Below, in pieces: positions 8,277 to 17,417 of a stretch of DNA of 64,000 nucleotides (position 1 is the first letter of the stretch; the number at the start of each line of letters is the position of its first letter). This stretch comes from Natrialba hulunbeirensis JCM 10989 (GTDB taxonomy: Archaea; Halobacteriota; Halobacteria; Halobacteriales; Natrialbaceae): the NCBI RefSeq assembly GCF_000337575.1, contig NZ_AOIM01000013.1, positions 62,001 through 126,000 on the forward strand. Reading direction: 5' to 3'. The notes beneath the pieces were generated by a model. The model had not been told where the DNA came from and did not search any database. It was given only the letters and a program-made list of their open reading frames with translations. The position numbers and the translations under genes are program-made.

Positions 8277-9122
8277 ATGACCGCTCCCCGCCGCACATCG
8301 CAACCGCGCCCCGGTCTCGCACCCGACCCATCTCTCGGCCGCGCGGAGATGGAAGCGCTGCAGCGCGAGATCGCCGACGCCGCGGTGTTCGAGGACGAGT
8401 TCAGATTCGATCCCGAACCGCTGACTAATCCACTGGCCGCGAGCGCCGCGGCGGCGACGGCAGAGACCGATGTTTCCGCCGACTCTGCGACTTCTCAGCC
8501 CACCGTCGTCGGCGTCGACCAATCGTTCCTCACCAACGACGCAGGCGACCAGGACCGCGCCCTGAGCGCCGTCGTCGCCATGCGCGGCGGCGAGGTCGTC
8601 GAGCGCGTCCACGCCGTCACCGACCTCGAAACACCCTACATCCCCGGCCTCCTCTCGTTTCGTGAAGGGGGCGCGATTCTGGCTGCACTCGAGTCCCTCG
8701 CAGTCGAACCCGACCTCATCTTGTTCGACGGGAGCGGTCGGATCCACTTCCGACAGGCCGGCATTGCGACCCACATCGGGGTTGTCCGCGACGTGCCGAG
8801 TATCGGTGTCGCGAAGAGTCTGCTCTGTGGTCGTCTGCAGGGAGAGACTGACAATCTGTCTGCAGGCACACGCGTCGCCATCGAGGCTGATGACTCGGTC
8901 GACGCGCCCGAGGGAACAGTACTCGGCTACGCGGTGCAGACGCGCCAGTACGACTCGCCGAACCGGTATATCAACCCGCTGTACGTGAGCCCCGGCCACC
9001 GCGTCGGTCCGGAGACGGCTGCTGATCTCGTGCTCGGACTCGGGGGCACCTACAAGTTGCCGGAGCCGGTTCGATTGGCGGATCAGTATGCCACCGAGGC
9101 CAAACACGAGTTCCTCGATTGA
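8277..9122 (+). CDS. nfi: endonuclease V
   Basis: The 281-residue protein has the endonuclease V core: VVGVDQSF (catalytic Asp81), SFREGGAIL (acidic residue), PDLILFDGSGRIHFR (metal-binding Asp and following His), and SIGVAKSLLCG (Lys). Endonuclease V nicks DNA or RNA one base 3' of inosine, initiating repair of deaminated adenine. The family is usually about 220 aa; the extra length is an N-terminal region with an Ala/Thr/Asp-rich insert (residues about 52-75) before the first catalytic strand. It is monocistronic between oppositely oriented or unrelated neighbours. Confidence 0.93.
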   Translation: MTAPRRTSQPRPGLAPDPSLGRAEMEALQREIADAAVFEDEFRFDPEPLTNPLAASAAAATAETDVSADSATSQPTVVGVDQSFLTNDAGDQDRALSAVVAMRGGEVVERVHAVTDLETPYIPGLLSFREGGAILAALESLAVEPDLILFDGSGRIHFRQAGIATHIGVVRDVPSIGVAKSLLCGRLQGETDNLSAGTRVAIEADDSVDAPEGTVLGYAVQTRQYDSPNRYINPLYVSPGHRVGPETAADLVLGLGGTYKLPEPVRLADQYATEAKHEFLD

Positions 9123-9300
9123 TACGGACTACTGTAAGTCATTTCCGGCCCGACCGCGAGCCGTCCTGCGGTCGGGCCGGTAAATCGTTACAGCAGACCG
9201 TATGAGTCGTTTCTTGGTCCCGACAGTCACGCGATCCGGAACTTCCACGCAGCGCGACAAACCGTCGATACTTAGGTATCGTCTCACGAACGGGTCACGT

Positions 9301-10299
9301 ATGGCCACCGCTGAGGAAGCCGATCGTCCCGCGGACTCCGACGGGGTCGGGGCCGATAGCGCCGACACGAATCGGGAGACGGACACGCGCACGGACACGG
9401 GTGCACAGACGGATCCAGAGACGGAGACGGACACGGACACCGGCACAACCACAGCCGACGACCGCTACACCCGCAAACAGTGCGTCCTGATCACCGGCTG
9501 CTCCTCCGGGATCGGTCGCGCGACCGCACTCGCATTTCTCCAGCGTGACTGGCAGGTCGTCGCGACCGCCCGCAACACCGACGACATCGCCGAGCTCGCA
9601 GAGGCCGGCTGTACCACGCTCGAACTCGACGTCACCGACCCCGAGCAGGTCGCCACCGCCGTCGAGCAAACCGTCGAGATCGGCGGTGCAATCGACTGTC
9701 TCGTCAACAACGCCGGCTACGCACAGACGGGGCCACTCGAGGACGTCTCCACGGCGGACCTCCACCGCCAGTTCGACGTAAACGTCTACGGGCCACACCG
9801 ACTCACCCGCGCCGCACTCCCACACATGCGCGCTCAGGGGGAGGGTCGAATCATCAACGTCTCGAGTGTGGTCGGCCGCATCTCGGTGCCGGGGATGGGG
9901 TCGTACGCCGGCTCGAAGCACGCACTCGAGGCGATGACCGACTCGCTTCGCGCAGAAGTCGAGGGGTTCGATATCGAGGTGACGTTGATCGAACCCGGCC
10001 CGGTGCAGACGAACTTCTCCGAGCGCCTGGACGAGGAGTTGCCGGATGACGAGCGGACGCCGGCCTACGAGACGCTGTACGAGTTGCTCGACGAGGCGGA
10101 GTTGATCGGCAGCGGTGCCGGTGGTCCGTTCGCCTCCGAGCCGAAAGACGTTGCGGCGGCGATTCTCGACGCGGCGTCGACGCCGGAACCACCGGCTCGG
10201 TATCCGGTCGGTCCGATCGCTCAGTACGGTGTCTACGCTCGTTTCCTGCCGGATCGGCTGCGTGATGCGGCCTACGGCCTCATTCAGCGGCTGGTGTAG
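9301..10299 (+). CDS. SDR family NAD(P)-dependent oxidoreductase
   Basis: The 332-residue protein is a classical short-chain dehydrogenase: TGCSSGIGRATA cofactor loop, NNAG motif (LVNNAGYAQTG), catalytic Ser in INVSSVVGR and YAGSKHALE (YxxxK). Substrate cannot be read. A 55-residue acidic N-terminal extension rich in Glu/Asp-Thr pairs (DTRTDTGAQTDPETETDTDT) precedes the domain and looks like an expanded hexanucleotide tract. I chose ATG 9301 over in-frame 9202 because the upstream codons do not look like haloarchaeal protein. Confidence 0.88.
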   Translation: MATAEEADRPADSDGVGADSADTNRETDTRTDTGAQTDPETETDTDTGTTTADDRYTRKQCVLITGCSSGIGRATALAFLQRDWQVVATARNTDDIAELAEAGCTTLELDVTDPEQVATAVEQTVEIGGAIDCLVNNAGYAQTGPLEDVSTADLHRQFDVNVYGPHRLTRAALPHMRAQGEGRIINVSSVVGRISVPGMGSYAGSKHALEAMTDSLRAEVEGFDIEVTLIEPGPVQTNFSERLDEELPDDERTPAYETLYELLDEAELIGSGAGGPFASEPKDVAAAILDAASTPEPPARYPVGPIAQYGVYARFLPDRLRDAAYGLIQRLV

Positions 10300-10371
10300 G
10301 GTGGTGTAGGGTGGCGTAAGGCTTCGTCACAATTACAGAACGGGAACGCGTAGAACGACACCAGAACTCGG

Positions 10372-11001
10372 ATGTCCGATTCCAACAGCGCTGTCGTTGC
10401 ACTCGCTGATACCGTCTCTGAACTCCTCTACGGCATCGTTGGCTGGCTCTTGGTCGGTCTCGGACTCTTCGCTGCCCTCACTGTCTCCCTGAACGCTGTT
10501 GGTGAGGGACTGGCCGGTATGGAGGCGCTGTTGACTGCGCTCATGCTGGCGGTGTCGTTCGTCTTCATTGCGCTCGGCATCTTCGTTAACCCGCGTTTTC
10601 GTCGCCGACTCAATCGACGGCACTCGCTCTCGACGGTCGGCCGCGTCCAGTCCGTTGACCAGCGCGTGATTCGATCCGAGGAGGACTGCACCGAACGCTG
10701 CGTCGCCTGCCAGTTGCCCATCGAGAAGGGGATGGTTCGGCGCTACCGAACCGAGTTCGCACTCGCGGGCGTTCCGGTATACACCGATTCCGTGGGGCAC
10801 AACCACTACTGTCTCTCGTGTTCGACTGCGGAACTACAACTCCCAGAAGCCACCGGCGAGGAGGAAATCGAATCTGGGAACTGGAGTGAGACCCCCACCG
10901 AGACCGCTGGGAGAACCGACACAGCCAGTGATTCGGAAAACAGCCTTGAGACTGAGTTCGAAACTGAGACCACCACCGATACCAGTCCAACACGGGACTA
11001 G
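10372..11001 (+). CDS. two-TM membrane protein with Cys-rich domain
   Basis: The 209-residue protein has two membrane helices (about residues 18-40 and 48-68). A cytoplasmic segment follows with two Cys pairs, CVACQLP and HYCLSCST, a probable zinc ribbon. The C-terminus is low-complexity Glu/Thr (ETEFETETTTDTS). No enzymatic motif is seen and I cannot assign a family. It stands alone between the SDR and a convergent winged-helix gene. Confidence 0.65.
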   Translation: MSDSNSAVVALADTVSELLYGIVGWLLVGLGLFAALTVSLNAVGEGLAGMEALLTALMLAVSFVFIALGIFVNPRFRRRLNRRHSLSTVGRVQSVDQRVIRSEEDCTERCVACQLPIEKGMVRRYRTEFALAGVPVYTDSVGHNHYCLSCSTAELQLPEATGEEEIESGNWSETPTETAGRTDTASDSENSLETEFETETTTDTSPTRD

Positions 11002-11034
11002 GCCGCAGAAAACAGAAGTATCGAACCAGACCGC

Positions 11035-11262
11035 TCAATCTGCAGCCGTTTGCCGCGTCGACGTACCCGCTCTCGTCAACCGATACGCGCCACCAGGTCC
11101 GCGATTCAGATATCCTGCCTGCTGTAACGCCTGGCAGCGACGCTCGACTGTCATCGGATGTGGTCTGGACTCGAGTACGGCTGCAAGTTCAGCGACGGTC
11201 GCCGGCTGTGCGCTGTCGAGGGCAGCAAGGATCGATCGGTCCTGAGAGGAGAGGCAAGTCAT
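11035..11262 (-). CDS. small winged-helix protein
   Basis: The 75-residue protein is essentially one winged helix-turn-helix: LSSQDRSILAALDSAQPATVAELAAVLES (helices 1-2), PMTVERRCQALQQAGYL (recognition helix) and a wing GGAYRLTRAG. It resembles MarR/PhiH1-type small haloarchaeal DNA-binding proteins. Start MTCLSS at 11262 was preferred to an upstream in-frame ATG (11304), whose extra 14 residues are not conserved-looking. Targets unknown. Confidence 0.7.
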   Translation of the reverse strand: MTCLSSQDRSILAALDSAQPATVAELAAVLESRPHPMTVERRCQALQQAGYLNRGPGGAYRLTRAGTSTRQTAAD

Positions 11263-11372
11263 CCGCGTAGGTGGTGGTTGTCGAGTTTGGAAATCAAGAG
11301 ACAAGGCGATTCTCAGCAGGTGGGAATCAGCGCCGGCGCCGGCACCGACGTCAACACCGGTCGACCAGCCAC

Positions 11373-12653
11373 CTAGCGAAGACAGGCCGCCACGACCTCG
11401 AGCATCCCCTCACCGCGGACTTCGTCCGCGAACAGCGGGACGCGCCGAACCTCCGGTCCGCGAAAGAGGTCTTGGGCCTCAGCAAGGGCGGACTGCTGGA
11501 CGTCCCAGCGTCGCTGACAGAACTCGCAGTCGTCCAGATTCGGCTGCAAGAACTCGCCGTGGACGTCGTCAGTCACGTTCGACAGCGGCTCCATCACGCG
11601 GTTGACGACGACTGTGCCGACCGGAATGTCGAACTCCTGGAGCTGTTGACGCAGTCGCGTCGACTCGTAGACGCTCATCTCCTCGGGGATCATCACGATC
11701 CGGAAGTCCGTCCGCGTTGGGTCCTGCAACGCCGCCCGCAGGCGTTCGATTCGTTCCTGCAGTTCGTCCAGATCGGAGAGATCCGGCGCCTGCTCTGCCG
11801 GCTGATCCTGTCCCCCGAACATCCCCTTCATTCCCTCGAAGAGGCCGCTCATACGCTGGCGGAACTGCAGGATTTTCCCGACCATCGAGTCCATGATTTC
11901 AGGTAGCTGGAGCAGTCTGAGGGTGTGACCCGTCGGCGCGGTGTCGATCACGACGCGCTCGAATCGCGGATCGTCCATGTACTCGAGTAGCAACTGCATC
12001 GCGGCGGCCTCGTCGGCTCCTGGCATGGACCCGCCGAAGAGGGCGTCCATGGGGTTGTCGTCGCCGAGGAGTTGGCCGATGCCGCCGAGATTGCCGAGGT
12101 TTCCTTGATCACCGCCGAAGGGGCTGCTGTCGCCTCCGAAGCTGTCGTCTCCGGGTCCATTGGCTTCCCACTCGGAATCTGTGTCTGTGTCTGCATTCGC
12201 GTTACTCCCAAAGACGGCCTGCCCGCGTTCGGCGGCTGCTTCGGGGTCGATCTCTGCGCCGTACAGCGGGATATCCTCGCGCAGCCGGCCCGGCTCTGCG
12301 GGCACGTCCGTCTCGAAGGTATCGGAGAGGGAGTGGGCGGGGTCCGTGGAGACGACGAGCGTGCTGGTGCCGCCGCGGGCGCTGTCGAGTGCGGTAGCCG
12401 CGGCCATGGTCGTTTTTCCGACGCCGCCCTTGCCGCCGTAGAGGATGTAGTCGGGGCCGTCGATCGGCTCGTCGGACGGTTCGACATCGATGGTCGTACG
12501 GTCTTCGACCGTGTCCGCGTCCGAATCCGCACTGTCTGTCGAACTGGTCGGCGTGACCTCGATGGTGTTGTCCGACTCGCCGTCTTCGTTCCCACCGTCC
12601 GCCGCAGTGTCCGCATCGTCCTCGTCGACGACCTCGACGTCGATTCCACTCAT
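11373..12653 (-). CDS. ArsA / Get3 (TRC40) family ATPase
   Basis: A 426-residue ATPase with deviant Walker A YGGKGGVGKTTMAAA, switch I STDPAHSLSDTF and switch II VIDTAPTGHTLRLLQLP. A CxxC (DDCEFCQRR) corresponds to the zinc-binding dimer cysteines of Get3. There is one ATPase half, as in Get3, rather than the tandem of bacterial ArsA. The role is probably tail-anchored protein targeting or a related chaperone function; arsenite export is less likely as no ars genes are nearby. An acidic Asp/Ser/Thr-rich N-terminal extension of about 70 residues precedes the Walker motif. Start ATG 12653 drops a non-haloarchaeal-looking extension to 12743. Confidence 0.88.
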   Translation of the reverse strand: MSGIDVEVVDEDDADTAADGGNEDGESDNTIEVTPTSSTDSADSDADTVEDRTTIDVEPSDEPIDGPDYILYGGKGGVGKTTMAAATALDSARGGTSTLVVSTDPAHSLSDTFETDVPAEPGRLREDIPLYGAEIDPEAAAERGQAVFGSNANADTDTDSEWEANGPGDDSFGGDSSPFGGDQGNLGNLGGIGQLLGDDNPMDALFGGSMPGADEAAAMQLLLEYMDDPRFERVVIDTAPTGHTLRLLQLPEIMDSMVGKILQFRQRMSGLFEGMKGMFGGQDQPAEQAPDLSDLDELQERIERLRAALQDPTRTDFRIVMIPEEMSVYESTRLRQQLQEFDIPVGTVVVNRVMEPLSNVTDDVHGEFLQPNLDDCEFCQRRWDVQQSALAEAQDLFRGPEVRRVPLFADEVRGEGMLEVVAACLR

Positions 12654-12799
12654 GGCAAGCGATTCGCGGTGACCACACGAGTATTCGTCGGTCCAGTGGT
12701 GCCGTTCGGCGGTGTGTCGGTCGTCTCCCGGTGGCACGTTCACGACCAGATCACCGGTGGAACGAACGGTGATCGAACGATCAGCTACCGAACGACCAG

Positions 12800-13231
12800 C
12801 TACCGAACGACAGTCACCGGCACCGGTGCCCGGCGAACGACACGCTCGGCAACGCTCCCGAGCAACACGCGCGATGCACTCGTCCGGCCGTGGCTCCCGA
12901 TAACCACGACGTCGACACCCTCCTGCGCGCGCTCGACGATCCGTCGATCGGGCTTTCCCGCTGCAATTTCGGTGTCCAGTTCACAGTCTGCGGCCCCAGC
13001 ACGACCGGTCGCCTCCTCGAGTACCCTCGCCGCGTACTCACGCGCCTGATCAGAAACCGGTGGCGTGAAGTCGGGACCGTCGAGCCGCTCGAGCCGCTCG
13101 AAATCGAGTTCCGGAATCGGGATGACGTAGAGGGCGGTGAGGTCGCCATCAGGGTAGGTTTCGAGCGCGAAATCGAGTGCAACCGTCGCTGGTTCCGACC
13201 CGTCGTAGGGGACGAGCACCCGGTCAGTCAT
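12800..13231 (-). CDS. universal stress protein UspA family
   Basis: A 143-residue single Usp domain: VLVPYDGSEPA strand 1 and ATP-binding GSHGRTSASRVLLGSVAERVVRRAPVPV (GxxG-x9-GS). This is the nucleotide-binding subclass. Role is general stress adaptation; partners unknown. It is followed by the ArsA-type gene in the same direction with about 146 bases between. Confidence 0.92.
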   Translation of the reverse strand: MTDRVLVPYDGSEPATVALDFALETYPDGDLTALYVIPIPELDFERLERLDGPDFTPPVSDQAREYAARVLEEATGRAGAADCELDTEIAAGKPDRRIVERAQEGVDVVVIGSHGRTSASRVLLGSVAERVVRRAPVPVTVVR

Positions 13232-13381
13232 AGTAACGACTCCAACGGCCAGCGATGTAAGCGTAGAGGCCGGGTTGAGACCGTGCGGTCACGCTCGCCA
13301 CACGATTACGATCGAGTGTGCCTCCGATTCGTCGCGCTGTCAATGCCGAGTGTTGCGGTTTCGGTTCGGTTACGGTTACGG

Positions 13382-13783
13382 TTACGCCATGTCCTGTTCG
13401 TCAGCCGTCTCGACCAGTTCGAACAGCGGGTCGAAGTCCTCGGGGAGTCCGTTATCAACCTTCTCGATATTTCCTGGCGGGACGACCGACGCGACGACGG
13501 CCATCACCTGCTGGGCGTGGTAGTTCGCATCCGACCGGTCGACGCCTTCTCGCTCCGCAACCCGGTCGAGAAACTCCTGGTAGTCAAAGCGCTGTCCGTG
13601 GGTTGCTGTCGTCAAATAGCGGTCGATCTCCATCGGAAGCGGGCTGGCGAGATCCGTCGCTTCCCCCTCCGGCAGCCGCTCGCCGAGCGTCGTCAGGACG
13701 GCACGCGTGGCGCGAACGGCCTGGCCAATCTGGGCGTACTCGAGTCGGTGCTGGACCTGCCCGGTGAATTCGTTGTACTTCAT
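13382..13783 (-). CDS. DUF2267 family protein
   Basis: The 133-residue protein begins MKYNEFTGQVQHRLEYA and shows the two helical repeats of DUF2267 (AVRATRAVLTTLGERLPEGEATDLASPLP; LDRVAEREGVDRSDANYHAQQVMAVV). The family is small, soluble and of unknown function, often beside stress genes. Start at 13783 fits the family N-terminus; an in-frame ATG at 13816 is less likely. It lies between the aminotransferase and UspA genes, all on the minus strand. Confidence 0.82.
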   Translation of the reverse strand: MKYNEFTGQVQHRLEYAQIGQAVRATRAVLTTLGERLPEGEATDLASPLPMEIDRYLTTATHGQRFDYQEFLDRVAEREGVDRSDANYHAQQVMAVVASVVPPGNIEKVDNGLPEDFDPLFELVETADEQDMA

Positions 13784-13861
13784 CGGCTCGGGAGTGACGA
13801 CACCGACGGTGTGCATAAAGGGTGGTGGACGGTGAGCGGTGAGGAGTGACCAGTCGCCGAC

Positions 13862-14968
13862 TCACTCGAAGTACCGCGCCAGTCGCTCTGCTGCCTCCTC
13901 GACGCGTGGCGAAACCAGCGCAAATCGGAGCCACTCCCCGCGGGAGTCGCCGAACGCCTCGCCCGGCATCCCTGCGACGCCCGTCTCGTCGATCAGTCGC
14001 TCGACGTTCTCGAGTGTCCCCGGGTAGCCGTCGAAGCGTGCCATCACGTAGAACGCACCCTGGGGTGTCGTGTACTCAGCACCTGCAGCATCCAACGCGT
14101 CAGTAAAGGTCTCGACCCGCTCGCGCAGGAGGTCCCGGTTCTGCTCGTAGTAGTCGGGACCCGTCTCCCGGAGTGCGTGCAACACCGCGTACTGCGAGGG
14201 CCGACTCCCGGCCACGTTCACCAGCATGTGGCGGCTCTTCGCGTTCTCGACCAGCTCCGGCGGGAAAATCGCATAGCCCACGCGAAAGCCCGTGATGGCG
14301 AGCGACTTCGAAAACGCGTTGGTGACGATCCGGTGATCAGAATCGAACCCGAGTGCGCTCGCGAAGCGCCCGGCCAGATCGAAGTGATCGTAGACCTCGT
14401 CGCTGACGAGGATCGCGTCGTTCTCCTCGGCGATGGCGACGAGTTCGCGGATCGTCTCTCGAGGATAGACCGCCCCCGTGGGGTTGTTCGGCGAGTTGAC
14501 GACGATAGCAGCCGTCTCGTCGCTCGCGGCGGCGCACACGTCGTCGGGATCGAGTTGGCCGTCCGCCGCCGTTTCGACGAAGTTCGTCGTCCCACCGAGC
14601 ATCGTCGTCTTCCCTGGGTAGTAGGGGTAAACCGGCTCTGTGAGTATGATTTCGATCCCACGGTCACGTTCCAGAGCGCGCGCCATCGCGAGGTAATTCG
14701 CCTCGCCCGCGCCGTTCGTGATGACGACCTGCTCGGTGGCGACGCCGCGTCGCTCGGCGATTTCCTCGCGTAACTCGAGTAGGCCCTCGCTCGGTGGGTA
14801 CTGGAACTGGTCGGGGTCGCCGTCGGCGTACTCGTGTAAGCCTTCGCGAAGCGCCGCGGGCGGCTCCCAGTCGGGGTTGCCGCTGACCATGTCGATCACG
14901 TCGGTGTCCGCGTTGCCGGCGTACTCCATGACGTGGAAGAAAAGCGGCGTCTCGTACTCCGTGTCCAT
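13862..14968 (-). CDS. pyridoxal-phosphate-dependent aminotransferase, class I/II
   Basis: The 368-residue protein has fold type I features: VSGNPDWEPP N-terminal arm, NSPNNPTGAVYP, VSDEVYDHF (Asp binding the pyridine N) and FSKSLAITGFRVGY, where Lys is the Schiff-base residue and Arg contacts phosphate. It likely transaminates aspartate, aromatic or branched amino acids; specificity is not readable. ATG 14968 was chosen over an in-frame start 77 codons upstream that would run into the divergent CinA promoter. Confidence 0.9.
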   Translation of the reverse strand: MDTEYETPLFFHVMEYAGNADTDVIDMVSGNPDWEPPAALREGLHEYADGDPDQFQYPPSEGLLELREEIAERRGVATEQVVITNGAGEANYLAMARALERDRGIEIILTEPVYPYYPGKTTMLGGTTNFVETAADGQLDPDDVCAAASDETAAIVVNSPNNPTGAVYPRETIRELVAIAEENDAILVSDEVYDHFDLAGRFASALGFDSDHRIVTNAFSKSLAITGFRVGYAIFPPELVENAKSRHMLVNVAGSRPSQYAVLHALRETGPDYYEQNRDLLRERVETFTDALDAAGAEYTTPQGAFYVMARFDGYPGTLENVERLIDETGVAGMPGEAFGDSRGEWLRFALVSPRVEEAAERLARYFE

Positions 14969-15080
14969 AGGTGAGTGTGTGCACGCTGGGACCGTCGTTC
15001 TTTCCGTTCGCCGCTCGCGCGCTGTGGGCAGGACGGGTGAAGACCGCGCCTTGACAAAGCTGGCGCTCCTCTGGAGAGCC

Positions 15081-15626
15081 ATGAACGACGACATCGACCG
15101 CACCCTCCCGATGGATGTCGCGGATGCCCTACGAGAGACCGAGGAAACCCTCGCAGTCGCCGAGTCCTGCACCGGCGGGCTGATCGGCGCGGCGATCACG
15201 GCCGTCCCAGGCGCGAGCGACTACTTCGATTCGGGGCTGACGACGTACGCGTACGACGCCAAGCGCCGCCACCTCGGCGTAAGCCGTGAGGCGCTCGACG
15301 AGCACGGCGCGGTTTCGGAACCGGTCGCGCGCGCGATGGCCCGCGGCGTTCGCGACGTGACGGACGTGACCTGGGGGATCGCGACGACCGGCGTTGCGGG
15401 GCCGACCGGCGGCACCGAAGACGAACCGGTCGGGACGGTGTATATCGCCATTTCCTACGCCGGTCCCTGGGGGAGCGAATCCTCCTACGCGACTGTCTCG
15501 CGCTACCAGTTCGACGGCGACCGGGCGGACGTGCGGGCCAAGACCGTTGATCAAGCGCTGGTGGATCTCCTCACCGCAGTCGAGCGCCAGCACCCCGAGG
15601 CAGTCGATCCCGAGTCGACGGACTGA
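15081..15626 (+). CDS. CinA C-terminal domain (PncC-type nicotinamide-nucleotide amidase)
   Basis: The 181-residue protein contains only the C-terminal CinA domain. The signature is AESCTGGLIGAAITAVPGASDYFDSGLTTY, with later GIATTGVAGPTGGT and PVGTVYIAI. In bacteria this domain deamidates NMN to nicotinate mononucleotide in pyridine nucleotide salvage. Stand-alone copies are common in haloarchaea. It is divergent from the aminotransferase gene. ATG 15081 directly follows a purine-rich ggagag. Confidence 0.9.
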   Translation: MNDDIDRTLPMDVADALRETEETLAVAESCTGGLIGAAITAVPGASDYFDSGLTTYAYDAKRRHLGVSREALDEHGAVSEPVARAMARGVRDVTDVTWGIATTGVAGPTGGTEDEPVGTVYIAISYAGPWGSESSYATVSRYQFDGDRADVRAKTVDQALVDLLTAVERQHPEAVDPESTD

Positions 15627-15770
15627 ACGCGGAGACTCCGACGTCGACGGAGTGGCCACAAACAGATACCGCGAGAACTGATACCGCAAAAACTGATCCC
15701 GCGAACAGATACCGTGAACTGAGAGTCACGACAGAAAGCTATTCGGCGGTCGGGTCGCCAGTTGCGGGTG

Positions 15771-16256
15771 ATGAACAAGAAGGGACACGTGCTCAACGCC
15801 GTCTTGCTGAGTATCGGGCTGGGGTATCTCCTCGAACCAGCCGGGAATATGGCAACGTTCGAGATGATCATCGCTATCGGCGTGCCGATCACGCTCGGAG
15901 CGATGGTCCCGGACATCGACACCGCGTTCGGGAAACACCGAAAGACGCTGCACAACCTGCCGCTGTTGGCCGGCTTCATGGCGTTTCCGTACTTCTTCGG
16001 TAATCTGGAGTGGGTCTGGGTCGGCATCCTGACCCACTACGTGCTCGACATCGCAGGGAGCAAACGCGGCATCGCGCTCTTCTACCCGCTCCTGAAGAAG
16101 GAGTACGGGCTGCCGGTCGGTGTCGCAGTCAGCAGCAAACGCGCCGACTTCGTGACGGTACTCGTCACCGCAGGAGAGCTCATCATCGCAGCCGTCATCA
16201 TCTTCGAACTGCCACAGGAAGGGTTCGAGTTGGCGCGCCAGTCGATCGGCGTCTGA
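15771..16256 (+). CDS. DUF457-like membrane-bound metal-dependent hydrolase
   Basis: A 161-residue membrane protein with about four hydrophobic helices. Motifs are MVPDIDTAFGKHRKTLHN and LTHYVLDIAGS, the conserved Asp/His positions of YdjM/DUF457 proteins thought to bind metal in the membrane. Substrate unknown. Start ATG 15771 is preferred; GTG 15768 and TTG 15762 precede it in frame. Confidence 0.78.
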   Translation: MNKKGHVLNAVLLSIGLGYLLEPAGNMATFEMIIAIGVPITLGAMVPDIDTAFGKHRKTLHNLPLLAGFMAFPYFFGNLEWVWVGILTHYVLDIAGSKRGIALFYPLLKKEYGLPVGVAVSSKRADFVTVLVTAGELIIAAVIIFELPQEGFELARQSIGV

Positions 16257-16270
16257 GCACCGGAGAACAG

Positions 16271-17326
16271 TTATCGCCGATTCGGCGTCCACTCCTCACA
16301 CGCATCCATATCGTCCATCGCCTGCTCGTGACGGGCACAGTAGGGCACCATTCCCGACGACGAACGCACGTACTCGAAGTGCCGGCAGTTACCACAGTAC
16401 CGATCCGTCGGCGCAGTCGTCGACTCGTCGGCGTCCGACGCATCCGTTACGATCTCGGCATCCCGGCCGTCCCCGATCGGCTGGGACTCGAGTGGCGATG
16501 AAATATCCTGGGTGGTCGAACCGCCGTCGCTGGTGACGGCACCGTGTCCGCCGAGTCCGGAGCCGGAGGCGTTCGACTGTGATTGCGACTGCGTGCGGCT
16601 CGTAGTCGACTGTGATTCGTTGTAGGAGAACGTCGAGTCGCCAGTGGCTGTGTCGGTTTGTGTGCCGGATGCGGTCGCGTTCTCGTCGTCGGTATCGTCC
16701 TCGCTCGAGGCGTTCGTCTGTGTCTCGACATCACCGTCGGGCGTGCCACCGAGGAAGCCGATACCGCCGAAGCCGCCGGTGTTCGTCGATTCGTCGACTT
16801 CGACGACGGTCTGGTTGTGTCGCGTCACGTTCATCTCGAGCATGCCGCCGGGATCGTTCCGGGTCTTGAAGTTGACGACGGCGACGAACAGACACCAGAG
16901 GGCGATGAAGAGCCCGAGCAGGTAGATGGCGGAGATTTCGAGCGTGAGTTGGTCACTCCCGAATCGCCAGCGCTGTGGGTAGGCGTGCCAAAAGAGGACG
17001 ACTCCGAGTAAACAGAGACTCGCACTAATCGCAGCGGCAGCGCGAACGCGACGGCTCGCCGGCAAGACGATGAAGACGCCCACGAGTGCGGCTGGAACGC
17101 CAATTCCCGCGAGCACGCCAGCGACGCGGACGACCGCGTACTGATCGTCCATCCCCCACTCGGAGAGCCCGATCGCGAGGTCAGCAAAGAAGTCTGTCGT
17201 CGCGACGAGCACAGCGACCACTGCAAGCGTCGCACCGAGCAGGACGAGGGCGGTTCCCGCGTACAGCCGCCGGAGGCTCGTCACCTCTCGTGCGTTCCCC
17301 TGATACGCCTCCGTCAGGCTTGTCAT
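16271..17326 (-). CDS. DUF7139-like membrane protein with C-terminal Cys motif
   Basis: The 351-residue protein has four predicted membrane helices in residues 20-150. A hallmark AYPQRWR lies at residues 115-121, preceded by RVAGVLAGIGVPAALVGVF. A long low-complexity linker rich in Thr/Gln/Ser/Asp follows. The C-terminus has four cysteines (YCGNCRHFEY, PYCARHEQAM, ACEEW) that probably bind zinc. The membrane part is homologous to the N-terminus of the 978-residue YegP-array protein at 59580-62516, but the tails differ. Function unknown. Start ATG 17326. Confidence 0.75.
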   Translation of the reverse strand: MTSLTEAYQGNAREVTSLRRLYAGTALVLLGATLAVVAVLVATTDFFADLAIGLSEWGMDDQYAVVRVAGVLAGIGVPAALVGVFIVLPASRRVRAAAAISASLCLLGVVLFWHAYPQRWRFGSDQLTLEISAIYLLGLFIALWCLFVAVVNFKTRNDPGGMLEMNVTRHNQTVVEVDESTNTGGFGGIGFLGGTPDGDVETQTNASSEDDTDDENATASGTQTDTATGDSTFSYNESQSTTSRTQSQSQSNASGSGLGGHGAVTSDGGSTTQDISSPLESQPIGDGRDAEIVTDASDADESTTAPTDRYCGNCRHFEYVRSSSGMVPYCARHEQAMDDMDACEEWTPNRR

Positions 17327-17417
17327 GCTGGGTCGTTCGTGGTCCCAGCACAAAACGATACGTCAGACATATGTCAGCGCCAGAAGAGTATCACCACCGT
17401 TGACAGCCGGTCGATGA

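Noticed and set aside
12072-13049. A 325-codon plus-strand frame across ArsA and UspA
   Set aside because: Antisense to both well-supported genes and without any domain.
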